Below, one piece after another: positions 57,560 through 64,000 of a stretch of 64,000 nt of DNA (the stretch's first letter is position 1; each line of letters begins with the position of its first letter). The stretch covers positions 1,240,001-1,304,000 of the forward strand of contig JAMWBK010000002.1 in the NCBI GenBank assembly GCA_029953675.1, read 5' to 3'. A program made the translations under genes and the position numbers. The notes under the pieces were generated by a model. That model was not told the DNA's origin. It made no database searches and was given only the letters and a program-made list of their open reading frames with translations. The DNA is from Rhodosorus marinus (lineage: Eukaryota; Rhodophyta; Stylonematophyceae; Stylonematales; Stylonemataceae).

Positions 57560-59125
57560 TCTCCGGTCACCACTCCCTTCTACTTCACCACCCACAAAAG
57601 CATCAGCCTAACCGTTCCTGCAAAGTATACAAACAGCCAAACCAAATATATCTATATCTAAATATATATGTCCTGAACCAATTTCACTTGAAGATCAAGA
57701 ACTTAAACAAAATCCTCTTATCACCACTTTTACTCCTGGCCTCTCCTTCAGTTCCATTAGTCTTTTACCAAACATCTTCTCCAGCATATCCCCCCATACA
57801 TCCCAAACCTACTTTTGCAAAAGTTGGAAAAGGCGCTTTCATCTTCCGCCCGTTCCCACTCTCAAACATCCACCGAAAAGGCCATGCGAAAACTAACAAA
57901 AACCACGTTTTCATGGACGAAAAACACTCTGGTGGCTGTGTGTCTATTTTTTTGCAAAATCTTTAAAGCATTCCTCACGTCCCGACCTTTAATGACAAGT
58001 AAAACGCCATGACAGAAAATGGGATAATGTGAGATTTACAATTACCAATATCCCCTCAGATATGAGGATGGAATATTTTTCCCGAATCGGTTGCCCGTTG
58101 AGTTGAAAGTTCCTCGTCCACGGTAATTTTTCACATAAAGCAGTTTTTAGCTTCTTGGCGGCTGTTACCTAGGGAGTTGAAAGTTTTCTTGGAATGTTGT
58201 TCACTGGCTTTACTTTGGGGGGGTGGGTGGCTATCATAATTTCTCATCTGCTTGAAGCTCAAGCCGATTCAGATTTATCCTCTACGAAATATTCAGAAAA
58301 ACATTCTCCCTTGGATATAGATGTTTTAGTCCGGAATAAACACTGCTCGGTGTACATTAAATGGGATTTTAGAACGCAAACATTAAAGGGGAAAGGGAAA
58401 ATTAGTCGGATGTGAAAATTACGTCATTTCGGCCTGGGATACTTCACCACCATCCAAAAGAGTTCAGGGGTTTCTAACCGCCAAAGCCTACTCAGCACAT
58501 TAGCGCAATAATCATTTTTACATAGAAAAGTGGACGATATACGGCTGAGGTAAATTTCTTAATTGTCTTTATGGGGGTAAACCTTGTTGGTGAGAGGTAG
58601 GGTTGCTGGGAGACCCTCAAAATGTGCGTTTCCTGACTTGATGTTTGTCACGAGTCAGGGGGGGTCGATTGTACTAAAAGCTTCCTATATTCTCTATTTA
58701 TGCTCCTTTTTTCTATTTTGGTTGAATTCATAAGAATTGTTGGTATTTTACGCAATACAGCTGTAAAATATGTTACTCGTCGATAAGTCTCACCTAAACT
58801 TACGAAACCAAATGATCACAAATCGTCGTGCTGATTGGACAGTTGGTTTTGCATATGAAAAGGGCTTGATATTGAGCCTCCAGTACCCCTTGATCAATCT
58901 TCAAGTTGTGTAGAAGGCTATCATCACTTTTGCTTATTGAGAAGCGTATTTGCGTCTCTCAGTTTCAGCTCTTGGACCACTTCCTTATAGAAGAACGGGC
59001 TCACCTCCCACAGATGAAGTGTTTGGAGGTCGTCCTTCTCAGCGTTCCTCTAACTGTTATGACAGAGACCGCGTGTGGAAAGCGCAACGTTGCTGAGGGT
59101 TCAAGTTGACTCACGAAATCGAGTT
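57560..59125. other. Intergenic, no gene seen
   Basis: AT-rich around 57640-57670 and 58660-58790. Small frames show no family motif. Confidence 0.5.
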
Positions 59126-59170
59126 AGTATTGTAAAAGCTGGCTGAAACTCAGCCAGCTTTTACAATACT
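59126..59170. repeat. Perfect 21-bp hairpin with a 3-nt loop
   Basis: Left arm 59126-59146 (AGTATTGTAAAAGCTGGCTG plus A), loop AAC (59147-59149), and right arm 59150-59170 the exact reverse complement. Such a long mismatch-free stem in non-coding DNA suggests a recent foldback or a small-RNA precursor. Confidence 0.85.
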
Positions 59171-59609
59171 GAATAATTACCCCATTCAGCATCTCCAAGG
59201 AGATCTGTTAATTGTACAGCTGAGAAAGATTGCACCGAGGCCGTTAATGAAACCCCCACGTGTGTGTGTGTTTGGTTAAAAAAAAAAATTCCGTCTTGAT
59301 TTCAGGCTTCTTTTTTGCTTATCATTTCGCCATGTGCCGCGCGTCAATCCTGAAAATGACATGGTCCAAAATTTGGTTTACTTGTTGTTCACAAAATTGT
59401 ACTCCCCCCAAATTTCCCCCAGAACCGGTACCCCCTCTTTTTTGATCGCTAACGTACCTGAGTACCTACAATTCATGAAGTACTCTATCGGGTAGTCCAC
59501 CGTCGTACGACGAGGACGAGCGATCCAGTTCAATCACTATACAATCGTCTACGCTACTACGTACCGGTTATCTACTAACTACCTACGATACTGCTCTACT
59601 ACCGCAATA

Positions 59610-59620
59610 CCCCCCCAAGG
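59610..59620 (-). other. Candidate polypurine tract of the copia element
   Basis: On the minus strand CCTTGGGGGGG lies 19 nt after the pol stop (59639) and just before TATTGCGGTAG. This is the place where a copia 3' LTR normally starts. The LTR end could not be defined because its partner is outside the window. Confidence 0.4.
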
Positions 59621-59638
59621 GATGATCCCGAAGGGCCT

Positions 59639-60420
59639 TCACGGCCAACGCTCCCCCTCGAGATCACTCCCTATCCCCCATTTAATTTCGGACACCCCTA
59701 GCTTCGGGCGGAGCGATTCGAAACGAACTCGCTCCAGAGGTTTTGTAAAAATGTCGGCTACCGTTCCCGGCGTACCGAGGTAATGCAACTTAACCTCTCC
59801 GCGGACGCACATCGTTCCTTCGAATAGTGTAGCTTCACAGATACACGTCTCGACATCTCGTTGCTTGTACCTTCTGCCCAAGATATGCAGGAGTTGTTGT
59901 CCGAATAGGCTAACATGGGTTTCTCGACGTTTCTGCCCAACTCTGCCAGAAGTTCTTGCAACCACCGTTGCATCGACATCATGTCCCCCAGAGCCTGATA
60001 CTCTGCCTCTGTGGTTGATTGGGCAACCGAACGTTGCCGCCATGACCTGTAGCTCACCGCAGAACCATTCAGAGTTACCAGTATCCCAGTGGTGCTCCGT
60101 TTGCTCTCCTGATCAGCCGCCTCAACCCAAATCGATACCCGATTATCTGGTACATGCGATCAGATTCTGATATGTTACCAGATTCCGAAATATCCCCGGA
60201 CATTAGGAGTGGTTAAGTGGTTAGGTGTCCGCAGGTAACGGACGACTCTTTCCGCCTGTTCGTAATCACCTGCCCTGTAACTACTCATCTTACTCGCCAG
60301 CTGTCCCACAGGCAATGTCCGGGAGGGTTCTCGTGCTAATGTAGGGCAGATAACCCACGAGCGCTGGTAAGGTAAATCCGTCATCAGGTTCCCTGTAACC
60401 GTAAGCTTTACTGGGCAGCT
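59639..60420 (-). pseudogene. Copia RT tail and RNase H remnant
   Basis: The minus strand gives LTVTGNLMTDLPYQRSW, then QAERVVRYLRTPNH (compare PYR.AVGSL and AAKRVLRYLKGT of copia RT). After a frame change it reads SYRSWRQRSVAQSTTEAEYQ and AYSDNNSCISWAEG, the copia RNase H core. The last part, HYLGTPGTVADIFTKPLERVRF, is in yet another frame and ends at 59639. At least two frameshifts are needed, so this is a pseudogene. It continues the copia reading interrupted at about 62645. Confidence 0.82.
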
Positions 60421-60480
60421 GCCTACTGCAGCGTAACACTACTTCTATCGCTATCTAGGGGAATGCTTGCTCCAACCCCG

Positions 60481-62565
60481 CTACCGGGGTCTCATGCTAC
60501 GTTCTAAAGAAAAAACAGGCACCAGTGGATTCTCCAACTGGTCTACGCGCAAAGCGCCTAGCGCTATCTCCGCATTACCTCGCCAAAGTTGCCGGTTTAT
60601 CTGCGACCTGATATCGCTCAGTTCTAGGCTCCGGTGCAACAAATGTTTGCAGCTGTCCCGCAGAAACTCCTGTGCCATCGGTCCAGTCCGCCCAAATGTT
60701 TCTATTGCAATTGGGATGAACTTGTCATCCGGGTGTTCTATCGTCATCGCCTCCTTGTAGTGCGCTTTCTTCTACCTCTCTGCACATCTTGCTGCATATC
60801 CACTCTCCTCCTGACTACGCCTCAGATACTTCCCTTGCAAAGTAGGCACAACCGTCACGTCCAGCGCATACCGTTGAAATGTCCTCGGATGCGTAGCAAT
60901 GATGTCTGGTCGTAGCCCGTAATTTTCAAAGTACTTCTCTGGCTCCTGCTCGATGTCCACAAAGTTCCACCGGTTCAGCCACCTTGCGATCTCCGTGCAT
61001 ATCTCGTCATGCCTACGTTGCCACAGCCCAGTCGACGTGGGGCAATGATGAAAGCGTTGTACTCCATTTGCTCCGTATTTACCACGGCATCGAGTGTATT
61101 TTTCCGTAGTTCGCAGCCCTGGAATCGGTAGCCCCAGTAGTTGTCGGATACCTGCATTTCGATCGAGCTCAGCTTTTTCGGCTCCAACGTCGGCAGTTCG
61201 CGCGGCCAGACTCCCGATCCAGAGCCCGCCGCCGACCTGATTCGAGCGCGATGTTCGCCAGAGATGCGCGGATTGTTAACCAGGCGTTGGAATGCTGAAT
61301 GGTGTGCCTCCCGAGAGAGAGTTTGTTGTGTAGAACCATTATTCCAATCGCCACAGTCTTCTGGAGCGTCTGCTGGGGGGTTTTCCCTTGTCTGCTGCAC
61401 GGTGGCCAGTCTTCTGATCCGCGGCGGAGTTTCGGGCCGCAGCCTGCCTTGTATCGCTCGAGCCGATGATTGTATCTGCTCTGCAAGGTGTTCTGTGGAC
61501 CATTGTAGTCGTGTCGCGGTGTTCGTAGCCGGATTTCTGTCTGTACAAACCTGCCTCTGCAGCTCAGCAATGTAAGGCCAGTCGCCTGTATTGCTTCGAA
61601 AGGTATTTGTCCAAGCCGAGTAGTAAGCAATAGGCTGGATACGCCGTCGAGTAGCGAACCCCAATCCCCCCCACCGGCAAGGCAGCGCAGTCTGTTCCCA
61701 GATGTGCCCCAGGAGCTCCTCGTCCTCCATGCCAGAGGTAGCGAGGCCTCCGAGCAAGGTTTCCCGATTATATCTCATCATGGTGTCCGCCTCCCGTGCC
61801 AGACTGCGGCCGAACGGGTAGGCTAGGCATCGTAGCAGGTAATCTAGCCGCGTTTCCGCGCAGCACCTGAACAATGCGACCTGCGTTAAGTTCATGTTGC
61901 GGTAGCTGTGCTATTTCCTTGATGAGCTTTTCGTGCTTATTTTGAAGCGCACGGCACTCGTGCTCGATATATTCCCGGTTTCCTATCGGGATCGAATGGA
62001 TAGTCACGCCTTCTGGGGTGACATGTATGCCAGGTATCTCGCGATTGATGACTCGCGCCGTCGTCAAGGCTCGACCGTAGAGCGTGCATTTGTTGAGTTG
62101 TAGGCGGGCCCCTAGAGATGGGAGCATAGTTCGGCTCCAGGCTAGTGCTTGCTTCAGTTCCTGCAGCGGTCCCACGATCGTAATACCGTCATGGATAGCG
62201 ACAATCGTTAGATCCGAGAACTTTGTTCGTAGAGCTTTTAGGAACGGTGCAAGTGCTAGTGCATGTAGCACTGGCCCAAGAGGGTCTCCCTGTTGTACTC
62301 CCGTAGCTGCTTGGAGTGTCAGTCGTGAGTGTTCCGTTTGATTCTCTCCAGGTGTAGAGCGCCAGCCGCAAAGCGTCGGCGAGTCCACTGCGTCGCTTCC
62401 ATACCCAAGTCTGTAAACCGCCGCAAGCTCCGGAAAGTGCTGGTCCACGAGTTTCTTGGCGAGGCGTCGATCAATCCTGTTGAATGCATTCTCGAGGTCA
62501 AGCCTAAGCACCACCGCGTCTGGTTCACATGACAGATGGGCCTGGATCTCGTGAAGTGAGCGCAC
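60481..62565 (-). pseudogene. LINE reverse transcriptase-endonuclease ORF, inactivated
   Basis: Starting at 62565: SLHEIQAHL, the RT block with RLDLENAFNRID, then QQGDPLGPV, and AIHDGITIVG where the canonical FxDD is expected, so the second catalytic Asp is Gly. A frameshift near 61890 moves to LTQVALFRCCAETRLDYLLR and WGGLGFATRRRIQPIAYYSA. Another near 61055 moves to HHCPTSTGLWQRRHDEIC. A TAG at 60772-60774 interrupts the endonuclease between GYAARCAER and KKAHYKEA. The tail has RPDIIATHPRTFQRYALDVT and KFIPIAIETFGRTGPMAQEF, typical of the restriction-like endonucleases found in early-branching non-LTR families (R2/Hero/Dualen type). Confidence 0.8.
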
Positions 62566-62640
62566 GCTCCTGGTGCCTTTACAACTAGGGATCGGAGTCA
62601 GTGGCGGATGCGAACGCTCACTTCACGCGATCCAGGCCCA
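62537..62640. repeat. Inverted repeat at the LINE 5' junction
   Basis: Arms 62537-62562 and 62615-62640 are reverse complements at 25 of 26 positions, with a 52-nt centre. The left arm, read on the minus strand, encodes RSLHEIQAHL of the LINE RT. The right arm, read on the plus strand, encodes RSLHAIQAHL preceded by LQLGIGVSGGCE, the RT stretch that should lie just upstream. Confidence 0.85.
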
Positions 62641-62930
62641 CCTAACGGTCTCTGCGCGCTCCTTGGTCGCTGGTGTGTTAAATTTCCGGCATCCAGACAT
62701 GGCATAGGAGTGAATTACCTCCAGAAAGTACGCGGTCTCGTTGAGGTAGACAAGTTTCCTCGGCCTATCCCTCACTATCTTGACGTCCAAGAATTCATCC
62801 ACCTCACCAAGGACCTTCATTTCATACAGTTCGTTGAGCACCATCTTCGCAACCGCTATGTCAGCTTTCCTACCGATAACCAACAGATCGTCCACGTAGA
62901 CAGCGACGATCGTAAGGTTCCGCCTGAAAA
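62623..62930 (-). pseudogene. Copia reverse transcriptase fragment
   Basis: Minus strand: LTIVAVYVDDLLVIG contains the intact copia YVDD motif, followed by MVLNELYEMKVLGEVDEFLD and NETAYFLEVIHSYAMSGCRK, ending NTPATKERAETVR before the LINE junction. The N-terminal half of RT and the whole integrase are absent. Confidence 0.82.
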
Positions 62931-62957
62931 CGCATCCGTCAGACCTCGTAGGCTCGA

Positions 62958-63278
62958 ACCCATGGTTCGTGAGGTCGTGGGACCTTCGCTCTGGAGTCGG
63001 AACCCTTTAGCATGAAAAGTCCTCACCGAAAGTAGACTATAAGATAAATCAGGAATGTCATAAACGTCCTTCAGTACTAGATCCGCGCCTGAGCGTAAGG
63101 GGAAGATAATATCTCCCTTCCCAACGGCGGGACTTGACAAGTTGTTCCCGAAGTATATTGGGGTCAGTTCGATTTCCTTGTAAACGTGGAAATATCTCCG
63201 CTGGTTACAAACGTGGTCGGTGCAGCCGCTGTCGACCAAGAAGTTACTCTCGACAGGGCGAAGTTGCTTTCGCACCAA
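62958..63278 (-). pseudogene. Copia protease / pre-integrase fragment
   Basis: Minus strand: VESNFLVDSGCTDHVC holds the aspartic-protease DSG motif, then FGNNLSSPAVGKGDIIFP, and VYDIPDLSYSLLSVRTFHAKG, the conserved stretch before the integrase. The sequence then passes within about 60 nt into RT, so the integrase has been deleted. Confidence 0.8.
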
Positions 63279-64000
63279 ACTCGCTGCAACAAACTTCCCT
63301 GAGGGTACTCCCTCTTGAAGTGTCCCTCCTGCACCTCCAGCAGGGTCGGCCTCTCCCTAACCTGTGCCGTCAAGGCCCTCGTCTTCCGGGGCTTGTCTCT
63401 CGGCCTGCTTTCGAGCCCAATCACCCTCGAATAGCTCTCCAGCTCCCTCACAGTGTTCCCCCACCTGAGTGGATTCGAGGGTCGCCAATGAAGGTAGATG
63501 AACTCCTGGAAGGATTGCGATCCTTCCAAGGCGCTCCTCAGAATACGCTGCGTTTCATCACCTCTGGGCTCCTCTCGGGTAATCGCCGTGATCTCCGCGA
63601 ACTCATCCTCGAAGTAGTGAATGAGATCGCTCACGGACACCCCTAGCCGTAGGCGTCTGTGGTTAAGCCTCGTCCAGACGGCATCGGCAGATTCCCCCTT
63701 CCTGGAATCGTACCGATCCAGGAGGCTCAGCCAACACCGCCTGGGGTCCAGTTGCGCCCTCCCCATCGCAACGTCAAGCGCTGGGGCCTGCAGCGTGGAT
63801 GAGAGGACCGCCATTACAAACCTGGCTTCATCTCTCTGAATAAACGGATCATCAACCTGGCCCCCGTTGAGTTAATGCTCCTCATTCCCCGCGATGACAC
63901 CGGTGTAGCCGTGGAAGTTCAGGTACGCGAGCATCTGAACTTCCATCGGCCGAACGCCGACCTGTTCCCTTCTCTTCCGGAGAAGGGTTCAGGCATCCTC
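63279..64000 (-). pseudogene. Copia gag fragment (continues beyond window)
   Basis: Minus strand: MEVQMLAYLNFHGYTGVIAG, an in-frame TAA (63872-63874), then DPFIQRDEARFVMAVLSSTL and PRRCWLSLLDRYDSR, a UBN2/gag-like helical pattern. RPTLLEVQEGHFKREYPQG may be a decayed zinc knuckle. The start is outside the window. Confidence 0.7.

Larger units (their letters stand above)
60430..62644 (-). mobile_element. 5'-truncated non-LTR retrotransposon with restriction-like endonuclease
   Basis: The minus strand encodes RT motifs (VVLRLDLENAFNRIDRR, GVQQGDPLGPVLHAL), a thumb region, a CCHC-like knuckle and a PD-(D/E)XK-type endonuclease tail. It is inserted, in the same orientation, into the copia element. 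It is truncated at its 5' end inside the RT domain. At 62579-62644 a short piece of the same kind of element lies in the opposite orientation. Confidence 0.78.
59600..64000 (-). mobile_element. Broken Ty1/copia retrotransposon, interrupted by a LINE
   Basis: Minus-strand order is gag (64000 to about 63280), protease (about 63270-62960), a short RT fragment (about 62930-62645), the inserted non-LTR element, then the RT tail and RNase H (60420-59639) and a candidate polypurine tract (59620-59610). The 5' LTR lies beyond the window edge. Frameshifts, an in-frame stop in gag and loss of the integrase show it is dead. Confidence 0.8.

Overview
This is a nuclear window from a photosynthetic eukaryote. 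Most protein genes are interrupted by short GT-AG introns, mostly about 50-150 nt, and several products look plastid-targeted: a CGL160/AtpI-like ATP synthase assembly factor, a bacterial-type RNase P protein, a half-size ABC transporter and a membrane coiled-coil/TPR protein. Composition is near balanced and gene density is moderate. I lean towards a red alga, mainly from the gene mix (BED-finger protein, VWA remnant, plastid set), but no single feature proves it. No operons, CRISPR arrays or rRNA genes were seen.

Left part (1-31000). A BED-finger/coiled-coil gene is followed by a four-finger C2H2 protein, dolichol-phosphate mannosyltransferase (minus), peptidyl-tRNA hydrolase 2, a Csm1/Pcs1-type (monopolin/TITAN9-like) chromosome protein (minus), a SAMHD1-like HD dNTPase, an RnpA-like RNase P protein (minus), the plastid TPR protein, sepiapterin reductase, a small membrane ORF (minus), ribosomal protein eL38 and a large URB2-type ribosome-biogenesis gene (minus). 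For ten genes I could close the splice phases exactly, so their exon coordinates should be usable.

Middle part (31000-58000). A decayed VWA fragment precedes a long intronless secreted PQQ-type sugar dehydrogenase whose domain string is bacterial in style. Next come a small foldback element with a target-site duplication, the CGL160-like gene, CDC73/parafibromin (minus), an unknown secreted or targeted protein (minus), a plastid-type ABC half transporter (minus), a GAF-domain protein (minus), a gene-poor stretch of about 4.6 kb, gamma-tubulin complex component 4, and a RING-HC protein (minus).

Right edge (about 59600-64000). This is a broken Ty1/copia retrotransposon on the minus strand. A 5'-truncated, mutated non-LTR retrotransposon with a restriction-like endonuclease tail is inserted in it. 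The 5' junction carries an inverted segment of the same element, as expected from twin priming.

The genes form no pathway. They are independent housekeeping functions: translation and rRNA maturation (eL38, URB2, PTH2, RnpA), transcription and chromatin (CDC73, C2H2), chromosome and spindle (Csm1-like, GCP4), glycosylation (DPM1), nucleotide and pterin metabolism (SAMHD1-like, SPR), and plastid functions. Several start codons have G-rich tracts on the sense strand 20-280 nt upstream, a possible promoter feature.
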